Source: Pseudomonadota bacterium
Lineage (GTDB): Bacteria > Pseudomonadota > Gammaproteobacteria > Burkholderiales > Burkholderiaceae_C
Assembly: GCA_021783695.1 (NCBI GenBank)
Contig: JAJXTO010000004.1
Coordinates: 1 to 64,000, forward strand
Length of the DNA: 64,000 nucleotides
Direction: 5' to 3'
Shown: in pieces, positions 25,186 through 35,400 of the stretch
How the letters are laid out: each line of letters begins with the position of its first letter
How positions within the stretch are numbered: the stretch's first letter is position 1
Translations under genes and position numbers: made by a program
The notes under the pieces: model-generated
Told to the model about the DNA's origin: nothing
Database searches by the model: none
The model's input: the letters and a program-made list of their open reading frames with translations, nothing else

Positions 25186-26559
25186 TCATGCCGAGTCACG
25201 CTTCGACACCCGTCGCGCACGCGTTGCTCCGCGCCAGGCCAGATAACGCTGCATCAGCGGCTGCGCTGTCAGACCATGCGCCACGATCGATGTCGCCACA
25301 GTCCATAGCGTCAGCGACACCAGGGTGTTGGCAATCGCCCCGTCAACCCCGAGGTGCAAAGCCAGCAGCAGATAGAACACGGAGCCGATCCCGCGAATGC
25401 CGAACCAGCTCATCAACGCGCGCTGGGGCCTGGACAAATGCTCGCCGATGGTTGCCGCCAACACCGACACCGGCCGCAACAACAGCAACAGCGCGGGCAC
25501 GAACCACCAGACTTGGTGCAGGGGCGGGGCATATGCCAGCATGGCGCCCACCATCAGCACCATGCCGAGTTCAGCCAGCTTTTCCAGCTGCTCGTTGAAA
25601 CCCTGTACCGAATCGCGCACACGCATGCGCCAGCGCGGCATCTCTGTCGTGATGCTGGCGTTGTCGGCGCCAAATGCCACGGAGGCGTCCCAAGCCGCAG
25701 GCGCCGCGTTCAGGTGCGGGCGTTCCTGGACCCGCTGCAGGGCGAGACCGGCGGCGAATACGGACAGAAATCCGGAGGCCAGGCTGATCTGAGCCAGGCC
25801 AAACGCCATGGCCATCAGGCCGAGACCGAGAAAGACGTCGAGTCCGACTGCCTCGCTGCGGCGACTGCGCAAGAAGATGACCAGCCGCCCCGTACCCGCG
25901 CCCAGCAAACCGCCGATCAGGACACCCCCCACACTGGACCAGAGCAGGTCCATGCTCCACCAGCGCAGGAAACCCGAGCCGACTCCATGCAGCCCGAGAA
26001 TGCCCAAGCCCAGCATGACAAAAGGGTAAGCCGCGCCGTCGTTGAGACCGCCTTCACCGGCGAGGCTGAAGCCCAGGCGGTCCGGTTCGGCGCCCGCATC
26101 CGACTGCACACCGGAAGCGAGCACCGGATCAGTCGGCGCCAGGATCGCGCCCAGCAAGACAGCAGCGCCCAGCGGCAGGTGCAGTAACCAGACACCGATG
26201 GCGGTGATCATCAAGACCATCGCCGCCATGGAGAGAAAGGCCAGTCGCAGCGGAAGCTGCCAGCGGCGATCCCGCAAGGGCACGCCAAGCTGCAGGCCCA
26301 CCGAGAACAGCGAGATGAGCAGCGCCACTTCCGCAAGCCGCGACAGCGTCCCGGCATGCAGAAACGGGTCGGGCCGCAGCACATTCATCACGTCCGGGCC
26401 GAGCAGCCAGCCTATGCCCAGATACACCATGGCGCTGCTCAACGGCAGGCGCCCCAACAGTGTTCCGGCGAGAACCATCGTGATCAGCAGCACGCCGATC
26501 AACAAGCCCCAGTCTGCAAATGACATGTCGCGGTGCAATGGTTCAGAAGTGATCGGCAT
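25186..26559 (-). CDS. CPA1-type sodium/proton antiporter
   Basis: The 457-residue membrane protein has about 12 helices. The ion-binding region reads LLGAILAPTDPVLASGVQ (the APTDP motif with conserved Asp) and FSLAGEGGLNDGAAYPFV (ExGxNDG, second Asp), which define NhaP/CPA1 antiporters. A later SWFGIRGIGSVFYLLLAL with conserved Arg also fits. It exchanges Na+ or K+ for protons and helps pH and salt tolerance, in keeping with neighbouring stress genes. Start is ATG 26559; Met12 at 26526 (MSFADWG) is an alternative that removes a hydrophilic extension. Confidence 0.9.
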   Translation of the reverse strand: MPITSEPLHRDMSFADWGLLIGVLLITMVLAGTLLGRLPLSSAMVYLGIGWLLGPDVMNVLRPDPFLHAGTLSRLAEVALLISLFSVGLQLGVPLRDRRWQLPLRLAFLSMAAMVLMITAIGVWLLHLPLGAAVLLGAILAPTDPVLASGVQSDAGAEPDRLGFSLAGEGGLNDGAAYPFVMLGLGILGLHGVGSGFLRWWSMDLLWSSVGGVLIGGLLGAGTGRLVIFLRSRRSEAVGLDVFLGLGLMAMAFGLAQISLASGFLSVFAAGLALQRVQERPHLNAAPAAWDASVAFGADNASITTEMPRWRMRVRDSVQGFNEQLEKLAELGMVLMVGAMLAYAPPLHQVWWFVPALLLLLRPVSVLAATIGEHLSRPQRALMSWFGIRGIGSVFYLLLALHLGVDGAIANTLVSLTLWTVATSIVAHGLTAQPLMQRYLAWRGATRARRVSKRDSA

Positions 26560-26771
26560 GACGTGGCCATCCGCCGGCAGCGCCTCGGCGCAGCAATCGG
26601 CGGATCAACGGGCCACCGTCTTCGGCAGTATCTCATTCAGAACCGAAGCACATGGCGAGCACGGGTGGAGAAAAATTTGTCGATGTCGCGGGAATGGCAG
26701 TGTGCAAGACCAGCCGCGCAGCCCTGGACATTCCGTTCCTCATCGGTTGTCGCGCGGCAATGGGGCCTGGC

Positions 26772-27203
26772 TCATGGCATTGCGACGCGGAGAACGGGGA
26801 TGCTGCTCAGATGGGTGACGCCATTGGTCACTCCCTCGTGCAGGAGATGATGCATGCCGCCATGCCCATGACTGCCGAAAACAATCAGATCCGCCCCCCA
26901 GGACTGCGCTTCAGCCACGATGACATCGGCGATATCTGCAGCTTCGGCGGTGGTTTCCGAGATTGCGGTGCTGGCGTCCAGGCCGACACCCGCCGCCTGC
27001 TGCATCCAGCCGTCGAGCATCTGACGGGCATCGTCGTTCAGCAACCTGATGGCGTTGGGTTCAAAGGCGATGAAACTACCATAGTCAATCACCACGAGAA
27101 AGCGCACCGCTGCAGTTTGCTGTTGCGCCAAACAGATGGCGTGCGCCGCGGCGACTTGCGCAGTCTCGCTGGCATCGAGAGCAATAAGAATTTTTGTCGG
27201 CAT
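26772..27203 (-). CDS. Universal stress protein (UspA family)
   Basis: The 143-residue single-domain protein begins MPTKILIALDASETAQVAAA and ends with DLIVFGSHGHGGMHHLLHEGVTNGVTHLSSIPVLRV. The C-terminal G-x2-G-x9-G(S/T) ATP-binding motif is present in altered form (GSHGHGGMHHLLHEGVTNGV), so ATP binding is likely. Such proteins are cytoplasmic and respond to starvation and respiratory stress. No Shine-Dalgarno is obvious. About 210 bp separate it from the antiporter gene in the same direction. Confidence 0.9.
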   Translation of the reverse strand: MPTKILIALDASETAQVAAAHAICLAQQQTAAVRFLVVIDYGSFIAFEPNAIRLLNDDARQMLDGWMQQAAGVGLDASTAISETTAEAADIADVIVAEAQSWGADLIVFGSHGHGGMHHLLHEGVTNGVTHLSSIPVLRVAMP

Positions 27204-27282
27204 GGTGTGTTGGCGCTGGAAACCGGCACGCTGCAGATGGCGGCATGCTGCGGGGAAAAACGCTTGACGGCTTGCTTGGGGT

Positions 27283-27711
27283 TTACCAGCGCAGATAGTT
27301 GTTCATGCTGCCGCTTTGCATCTGCATGGTGCGTGTTTGGCCGTTATGTGTGCCCGTCACGGTGTAGCGACCAGCAGGTAGCTTGAGGTAGCACAGCGGC
27401 CCATCCGCAACGAAGCTGGTCACGGTCTGCCCACCGGACTGGATCTGGATCGGCACATCGGCGAGATAGGCGCCGCCTGGCCCGCCCACCATCCAGAATC
27501 CGAGGTTAAAGTCCCCGGCCTGTGCCTTCAGCTGCTTCAGGCTGTCCTCGCCGACTCCCCCGCAGAGATGACTGCCCGTCTGATGCAGCGCAACCGGGAG
27601 GGACTTTTTTTCCTGTGCCTGGGCGCAACCCCAAACCCAGGGAGCCCCAGCGAGCAGGAATACCAGCTTCTGAAGAAAGCTGCGCAACGTTGGTGCGTGA
27701 GACTTGATCAT
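27283..27711 (-). CDS. Exported protein with carboxypeptidase-regulatory-like fold
   Basis: The 142-residue protein starts at ATG 27711 with a Sec signal (FLQKLVFLLAGAPWVWGCAQA). The mature part has FNLGFWMVGGPGGAYLADVPIQI, LCYLKLPAGRYTVTGTHNGQ and RTMQMQSGSMNNYLRW, the strand pattern of small beta-sandwich proteins of the carboxypeptidase-regulatory type. A single mature cysteine pair (HLCGG and PLCYL) may form a disulphide. The frame extends further upstream, but that part lacks signal-peptide character. Function is unknown. Confidence 0.65.
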   Translation of the reverse strand: MIKSHAPTLRSFLQKLVFLLAGAPWVWGCAQAQEKKSLPVALHQTGSHLCGGVGEDSLKQLKAQAGDFNLGFWMVGGPGGAYLADVPIQIQSGGQTVTSFVADGPLCYLKLPAGRYTVTGTHNGQTRTMQMQSGSMNNYLRW

Positions 27712-28144
27712 GATGTGACGCTCATGGATTGTGTGTGTCTGTGGGACGGCATGTTCTGGACTTGCCGATTCATGCATGGCCACGCACGGATCGCCGGTTG
27801 GGGGGCGTGCGTTTTACGTCTCAGAACTGTCGGGCGTAGTGGCTGTGTGTTCAATGCCTTGCACGTTACAGCGGCGCTGCGTGCTCGTCTGTGCGCCAGC
27901 ACACAGTGCCAGACCGGATGCATCCGCCCAGCCGGGGCAGACTCGTGCACAGGCGCGCTGCGGCGCCCAGAGATGTGCGATTGCGTACAGACGAGGCTGC
28001 CCTGCGCCAGTAGGCTCGGACATCAACATACAAGCCTGGGCATGTTTTTCAGCGGCATCTGCCTCCGCGCTTCCCGTGCCTCTTGTGGCACCTGGACGCT
28101 GTTTTTATTCCTGTTCCAGGCACTTTACTGAAAGACGGTACACC
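27712..28144. other. 433-bp intergenic region without a gene
   Basis: This divergent gap lies between the exported-protein gene and the GGDEF gene. I see no credible ORF. A loose inverted repeat (CCTGGA near 28092 with TCCAGG near 28115) surrounds a T-rich stretch GCTGTTTTTATT just upstream of the GGDEF gene and may affect its transcription. No clear promoter hexamers are visible. Confidence 0.5.
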
Positions 28145-29185
28145 ATGAACCATGGAGACGAATGTACGCGCAACGGCACGGATTCCCTTCCACACCTCGC
28201 TGCCAACCAGCGGCTATCGGAGGAATTACAGCGGGCCCGGAGCGATTTGCGGCGGGCGGAGGAGGCGCTGGAACTGATGTCGCGCACGGCCGAGTGCGAC
28301 GGACTCACCGGGTTGCCTAACCGCGCCCTGTTCGCCGACCGGTTCAAGCAAGCTGCGGCCCTCGCCCATCGCGACGGTCATCGCATGGCCTTGTTGTTTC
28401 TTGATCTGGACAATTTCAAGGCAATCAATGACACCCGCGGCCATCAATCAGGCGACTGGGTGCTCAAGCGCACCGCGAATTGCCTGCTGTCTACCGTGCG
28501 TGAGAGCGATACGGTCAGCCGCTACGGCGGCGATGAATTTCTCATTCTGCTCAGCAAGATCAGCCAAGCGGCCGATGCGACGCTGACAAGCAGCAAAATC
28601 GTGGCCGCACTGGAACAACTTGCGCGCAATGACCAACGGCAGTCCGGCCTGACCGCAAGCATCGGCATCAGCCTCTATCCAGAGGATGGAACAGATCTGG
28701 ACCACCTGATCGATCGGGCGGACCTCGCCATGTACCGCAGCAGAATGCAAGCGCGGGAAACGCTGACGCGCGGCGCGTTTGCAGGCTCCATGCCGGAGCC
28801 AGCCCAGTATGCGCACCCCACAGCCACGGTGGATGACGACTGGCAGGCTCTGCAGACACAGTTGGACCGTGCCCAGCACCAGCTTGTGGTCGCGGCAACC
28901 AGCGCAGAGGATCTGCGCATCACCACTGAGAACGTGCATCGCCCGCAAGGGGAATATCTCACCAGCCTGATGCAGAAACTCGACGAGTCAATGAGCCGGA
29001 TCCGCGAGGCCTTGGCTGGAATCGTGACTCCATCGCCTGCGCGGGACGGGCTCGATCCGTCCCCCTGGCATGCCGTTGCCGAGCCGCGCATCGCAGACGA
29101 GCGCCGCCAGCTCGACGGCAGGTCGCGCTCGCCGCAGGCGGATGCAGCAGCGCCAGGAGTCCGTAGCGCGGACGGTTCGCTCTAA
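28145..29185 (+). CDS. GGDEF domain diguanylate cyclase
   Basis: This 346-residue cytoplasmic protein has a short coiled-coil start (LSEELQRARSDLRRAEEALEL, about 22-42). A complete GGDEF domain follows: DGLTGLPNRALFADRF, ALLFLDLDNFKAINDTRGHQ, active site SRYGGDEFLIL near residues 124-134, and the closing IGISLYPEDGTDLDHLIDRADLAMY. The intact GGDEF motif predicts c-di-GMP synthesis. No RxxD inhibitory site is found five residues before the motif (the position reads RESDTVSRY, with R-E-S-D, so an I-site is possible). The C-terminal 130 residues have another coiled coil and no known domain. ATG 28145 is chosen over far upstream in-frame codons, which run through the intergenic region. Confidence 0.9.
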   Translation: MNHGDECTRNGTDSLPHLAANQRLSEELQRARSDLRRAEEALELMSRTAECDGLTGLPNRALFADRFKQAAALAHRDGHRMALLFLDLDNFKAINDTRGHQSGDWVLKRTANCLLSTVRESDTVSRYGGDEFLILLSKISQAADATLTSSKIVAALEQLARNDQRQSGLTASIGISLYPEDGTDLDHLIDRADLAMYRSRMQARETLTRGAFAGSMPEPAQYAHPTATVDDDWQALQTQLDRAQHQLVVAATSAEDLRITTENVHRPQGEYLTSLMQKLDESMSRIREALAGIVTPSPARDGLDPSPWHAVAEPRIADERRQLDGRSRSPQADAAAPGVRSADGSL

Positions 29186-29274
29186 GCACTGTTCGCCAGC
29201 GCACAGACTCAGATAGCCGGATCGCCTAACTTGCTGCCACGCCAGCGTCCTTCGACGCTGCGACAAGGACGCAC

Positions 29275-29430
29275 ATGAACCTCCACCTGAGTATTGCCCC
29301 ACTCGTTTCATTGATTGCAGGCATCCTGATTCTCGCGATCCCGCGTTTGCTGAACTACATCGTGGCCGTGTACCTGATTCTCATTGGCCTCATTGGGCTG
29401 TTTGGTGCCGGCGGCGTGCCGTTTCGTTAA
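29275..29430 (+). CDS. DUF3096 small membrane protein
   Basis: A 51-residue frame from ATG 29275 to TAA 29428-29430 has two hydrophobic helices (APLVSLIAGILILAIPRLL and YIVAVYLILIGLIGLFGAGG) joined by a short basic loop. This matches DUF3096, a family of tiny inner-membrane proteins. ACAAGGACG precedes it. Its stop overlaps the stop of the convergent glucan synthase gene by two bases within TTAA, so no space is left for a terminator between them. Confidence 0.85.
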   Translation: MNLHLSIAPLVSLIAGILILAIPRLLNYIVAVYLILIGLIGLFGAGGVPFR

Positions 29431-32400
29431 TTCTGGCAAGGTAGCCTCACCTCAACATCGTGGTCCAGGCGGTCGTCCATCAGGGCGATGACCGCGGCAT
29501 CCTGCGTCACGCCATCGAGCAGAAGCAGGATCGGAGCCGCGCCACCTTGCATCACCGCCGCTGACGCTGCGCGCAGCACATGGATGCGGTAGAGCGTGCT
29601 GCCGTAGCGGTAGTCCAGCTCGAAGCCCGTCCACCCGGCGGGAAGCACCGGAACGATACGGAGGTGATCGCCCTCGCGGCGCAGGCCAAGCAGTGACTCC
29701 ACGATCAGGCGGTACATCCATCCCGCCGAGCCGGTGTACCAGCTCCAGCCGCCGCGCCCCACATGCTGCGGGGAGGCGTAGACGTCGGCGGCCATGACAT
29801 AGGGCTCGACCTTGTAGCGCTCCATGTCGGCGGCGCTGCGCGCGTGCTGAACCGGGTTGATCATGTCCAGCAGTTCCCAGGCGCGGGTGGCATCGCCCAG
29901 TTCCGCAAAGGCCATTGCCGCCCACACTGCCGCGTGGGTGTACTGGCCACCGTTCTCCCGCACCCCAGGCACATAGCCCTTGATGTAGCCCGGATCGAGC
30001 GGAGTCTGGTCGAACGGCGGGTCGAGCAATTGCACCAGCCCGGCATCGCGGCGCACCAGGCGCTGGTCGAGCGCGTCCATCGCTTGACGCTGGCGGTCTG
30101 CGTCAGCGGCGCCCGACAGCACGGCCCAGCTTTGTGCGATGGCGTCGATCTGGCATTCCGCATCGGCCGCCGAGCCCAGCGGCGTGCCGTCGTCGAAGTA
30201 GGCACGGCGATACCAGGCGCCATCCCATCCATGTTGGTCGAGGTTGATGCGCAGCGTGGCTGCCGTGGCCGTGCAGCGCGCGGCGAACGCCGCGTCGCCG
30301 TGTGACTGCGCCAGCGGCACAAAGCGCAACAGCACCTCGTGCAAGAAGAAACCGAGCCAGACGCTTTCGCCACGTCCCTGGTCGCCAACGCGGTTCATGC
30401 CGTCGTTCCAGTCACCCGTACCCATGAGTGGCAGGCCGTGGGCGCCGCGCGGCATGCTGTGCTCGATGGCGCGCACGCAATGCTGGTACAGCGACTCGCG
30501 CCGTTCCGTGCGCGTGGGCCGGTCGTAATAGGCCTCTTCATCCGGGCTGACGGCGCGGCCTTCCAGATAAGGCGCGGTCTCGTCCAGCGCGGCATGATCG
30601 CCGGTGAGATGCACATAGCGGCTGACGCAAAGCGGCAGCCATAGGTAATCGTCAGAGCAGCGCGTACGCACGCCGCGATCCAGCGGGGGGTGCCACCAGT
30701 GCTGCACGTCGCCCTCGCCAAACTGGTGCGCCGCGCAGAGCAGCAGATGCTGGCGCACGGCGCCGGGCTGAGCGTGGATCATCGCCATGGCGTCCTGCAA
30801 CTGATCTCGAAAGCCGATGGCGCCGCCCGACTGGTAGTAGCCGCTGCGCGCGAGAAAGCGCGAGGCAATCACCTGGTACAGCAGCCAGCCGTTGACCAGC
30901 ACGTCGAGTGCCGGATCGGGCGTGCGCACCTGCACCGCGCCCAGGGTGCTGCTCCAGTGCGCGTGCACGGCCCCGAGTGCAGCGGCCGCGGTGCCGACAC
31001 CCCGGCAGCGCTGCACCAGCGCACTGGCCTCCTTGGGGCTGCCGGCCATGCCCAGGCGGAAGATGATGTCACGTTTGTCGCCAGCGCCGAGGTCGAAGGG
31101 GATCTGGATGGCCGCGCACGGGTCCAGCGCCGCGCCGACCTGACCAGAGAGGTGCGCGTGGGTCATGGCGGCTGGATCACGCAGACTGCCGTTGCGGCCC
31201 AGGAATTCGCTGCGATCCCCGGTCACGCTGCGTGCCGGATGCTCCGCATCGAAAAACGCCACGCGGCCGGAAAACTCGGTGTTGTAGGCATTGCGCGCAA
31301 GCAGCGCGCCAGTCACCGGATCGGCCTCTGACACCACATGCATGGCGGTTTTCTCTCGCAGATCGCCGAGCACCCATTCGACATAGCCGGTGGCCGACAG
31401 ACGGCGCGCACGCCCGGACGTGTTGTGCACCTTCAGCACCGAAAACTTCACCGCTGCATCCAGCGCCACATACACCCATAGCTCGGTGCGGATGCCGTCT
31501 TCGCTGTGCTCGAACACGCTGTAGCCAAAACCGTGACGGATGCGGTACGCGCCTTCGCCGCGCCGCGGCAGCGGCGTGGGCGACCAATAATGGCCGCTTT
31601 CTTCGTCACGCACATACAGCGCCTCGCCGCTGGCATCGGTCACCGGGTCGTTGTGCCACGGCGTGAGGCGGAATTCATGCGCGTTCTCGCCCCAGGTATA
31701 CGCACCGCCACTCTCAGACAGTACCGTTCCGAACTGCGCGTTGGCCAGCACGTTGGCCCACGGCGCAGGGGTGTTCTGGTCGGCGTCCAGGGTGATGACG
31801 TACTCCCGGCCATCGGCTGCGAAGCCACCGCACGGGTTCGGCAGAAGCAAGGGGGTGGCCGGCGTTTCGGCCACTACAACAGTGTTGCCGTAGCGTTTCG
31901 GTTCTGCGTGCCGGGCGCTGGTGGCGATAAAGGCCTCCGGCTGCTTTTGCGGCCGCCTGCGTCCGACTTGCTCGGCCAGAGTGCCACGATCATCACTCAA
32001 CACCACACGGGCGGCAGATTGCATCAGGAGGCGGTCTTCGCTGGAAATCTGCTGTGCAGGTCGCACAAAAATCCCGCCAGGGCGGTCGATGAGGGTGGCG
32101 CCAACCCCGGAAGCGATCAGCCCCATGATCTGGTCCTGCAACTGCTGGCGGTAACCGGCGAGGTCCTCGTTCCAGATCACCAGGTCGACCGCCAATCCCT
32201 TGAGGCGCCAGTAGGCATGGGCCTGCACCAGTTGCCGCACCAGCGCGATATGCGCCGGGTTGGCGATATGCACCAGGACAATGGGCAGGTCTCCGGAGAC
32301 GGCCTGCCCCCACAGGCCGGACTGGCCGCGCCGGTTGGCACGCAAAATGCCAGGATCCGCGCGCAGCGTGGACTGGGCATAGAGCAGGCAGGCGGCCAGT

Positions 32401-35400
32401 TCCTCATAAAGCTGCGCGTCCGCCTGGCTGGCGTTGAGCTGGCGCAGCATCACTTGGCTGTGCGTCCAGGCCAGATCGAACACGCGGTCGGCCAAATGCC
32501 GGTCGCGGTATTTTTCAATCAGGTGCAGGCAGGCGTCGCGGCTGTCGCCCACTCCGGTGACGAGGTCGATGAGCGCCGATTGTTCGGGATCGAGGGTGAT
32601 GTAGCAGCGAATGGCGACGATCGGGTCGAGGACGGAACCTGCTGTGTTCGACAGGCTGTGGTGCTGTTGGCCGGAATCCATGACCAGAGGATCGGCGGCG
32701 CTGCGTCCGCGGCCGATGAAACGGGCGCGGTCGGTTTCATAGGAAATCGCGTCGATATGGGCATCGTGCACCGCCATCAGGTGGCACATCCAGGGCACGG
32801 CCTCAGTGCTGGAGCGTGGGCGGCGGGAACAGAGGATGGCCTGCAGTGGCTGCGCCAACTCGGTTTGGACGAACAGTTTGCTGAATGCCGGGTGCAGCGC
32901 GTCGGCCAGCGCCGGGGCGAGCACGACCTCGGCATAGCTGGTGATTTCGATGGTGCGGCGGCTGCGGCCGCGATTGGTCACGCGCAGGCGCCGCAGTTCG
33001 ATGTCGTCTTCCGGCGAGACGACGATTTCTGTGTGCGTGTCAAAGTCGTTTTTGCGCACACGGAACTCGGCGCGGGCGTCGGAGAAAATCGCCTCGTAGG
33101 ACGCCGCCGCGGCCTTTGTGGGCTGATGCGCTCCGGACCAGACCGCGCCGCTGCTGACATCGCGCAGATAGCAGAACGTGCCCCGGTCATCGCTGCTGAT
33201 GTCCTCACGCCAACGTGTCACCGCCATGTCGCGGTAGCGGCTGTAGCCACTGCCCGCGCCGTTGACCATGACGTGATAGCGGCCGTTGGAGAGAAGTTGC
33301 ACGGCGAGGCGTCCGCTGTCCGGGTCTGTGAGGATGCGCAGACTGTTCTCCGCCGCGCGCGCCAGTGCCTGCGGCGCCACAGCGGCGGCGGCATGACGGT
33401 ACTCGGCGGCTGTTTTGGGTACACGCTCCTGAAGTAGCAGCAGAGTGGCGCGCAAGCTGGGGTCAGACGCGAAGCGGCGCTGCATCGGCTGCTGCTGCAG
33501 CAGATGATCAAACGCCAGCAGGCTCATGCCCTGGTGATGCGCCATGAACGCGCGCACCACCGCCGAACCTTGTCCGCGCGGCAGGCGAGCCGGGGTGAAG
33601 TCCACGGCTTCGTACATGCCGTAGCGGCCTTCCACGCCCGCGGCGGCCAGGCGTTGCAGATTGGCGCAGGCGGCTGCGGGCTCCACCATGAGCGCCAATG
33701 CCGAGGCGTAGGGCGCCACCACCAGTTCTTCGCTCAGGCCCCGTTTCAGCCCCAGCCCCGGCACGCCAAAGGCGCGGTACTGGTAGTTGAACTGTGTGTC
33801 CTGCGTGTTGTAGCAAGACTCAGAGACGCCCCAAGGCAGGCCGAGCTGCTGGCCGTATTCCACCTGCCGCGCGACCGCAGCGCGGCAGGTCTGGTCGAGC
33901 AGCGTGCCAGAGTAGTTCGGCATCACCAGCATCGGCATCAGGTACTCGAACATCGAGCCGGACCAGGACAGCAGCACCGGCTCGCCGCCGCTGGTGGTGA
34001 GCAGGCGGCCGAGCGCGAACCAGCTGTCCTGGGGCAACTGTTCCTGCGCAATGGCCACGAAGTTGGTCAGCCGCGCTTCCGAGGCGAGCAGGTCGTAGAA
34101 ACCGGCGTCGAGCCGACGCTCATCGACGTTGTAGCCAATCGACAGCAGATCGCGTTGACTGTCGTAGAGGAAGTTGTAGTCCATCTGCGCCAGCGTGCCG
34201 GCCTGCTGTGCCAGCCGCTCGATGGTCCGGAGCATCTCTGCGGCGGTTTCCCAACCGCTGCGCGGACTGTTCAGGTCGTCGAGCGCGTCGATGTCGTTCC
34301 ACACTTCGGCCAATTGCCGCGGCGTGGGGACAGGCTGCATCACTCGCATCGAGGGCGAGGCACACGCCATGAATTTCTGTAGCGCGACACTGATCTCGCG
34401 ACATTGCGCGTGCAACGCCTGCTGCCAGAACACAACATCGCTGATCGCCCCGGCTTCGCCTGCGTCCCAGGCGGGTACGGCGTCATCCAACGCGACAGCG
34501 TCGATGGCGCCCAATAAGTCGTTCAGGCACATTGCCGCAGCGGCGAGGGTTTGCGGCGGGTCGGCGCGCGCCGCGTCGAGAAAATCGCGATATGCGTGCA
34601 GCGCGGTAGTGTCTCCAGTGCGTGCCAGCACAGCCTCGTGCAACAACGCGAAGGTGTCGTCGAGACCCTGCAGCAGCCGCGCATCGAACAGTGGTGCGTC
34701 AACCAGTTCCAGAAGGCCTGAGCGCAAGGTCAGCAAATGTCCGGCCAGATTGCCGCTGTCTACGGCAGAGACGTAGCGTGGCGCCAAGGGCTGGAGGCTG
34801 AGCGTGTCGTACCAGTTGAAGAAATGTCCCCGGTACTTCGGCAGCTCCTGCATGGTCTGCAGGGTCTGTTCAGTGCGCAGCAGCAGGCCGCCAATACTCA
34901 GGTAGCCGAGGTCATAGGCCGCCAGATTGGCCAGCAGCGCCAGACCCATATTGGTGGGCGAGGTGCGATGCGCGATCACGATTACCGGCTGCTCCTGCAT
35001 ATTGTCTGGCGGCAGCCCGTGATCCTGTGCGCCCACATAGGTCTCGAAAAATGCCCAGGTCTTGCGCGCCTGGCGCCGCAGAAAGCGCAGCGCTTGATGC
35101 GTTGGCACATAGCGCCGCGTCGTTACGGGCAGGCTGATCCGCCAGGCCATGACAGGCGACGCCAGCCACAGCAGAAGCAGCGGGGCGGCGATCCACAGTG
35201 CGTCCGGCCGGACCAGCAGGAGAGCCATCGCGGTCAGCAGCGCCAGCACGGGGCCGACGGCCATGGTCTTGATCGATCCGACCAGCCTGTCGCCATGGCC
35301 GCGCTCCACTTCCCTGGACGGGTTCCACTGCAACAGCCGACGCCGCGTCAACGTCATGCGCCAGAGCGTCCGCAGGATGGCATCGACGCTGTACAGGGCT

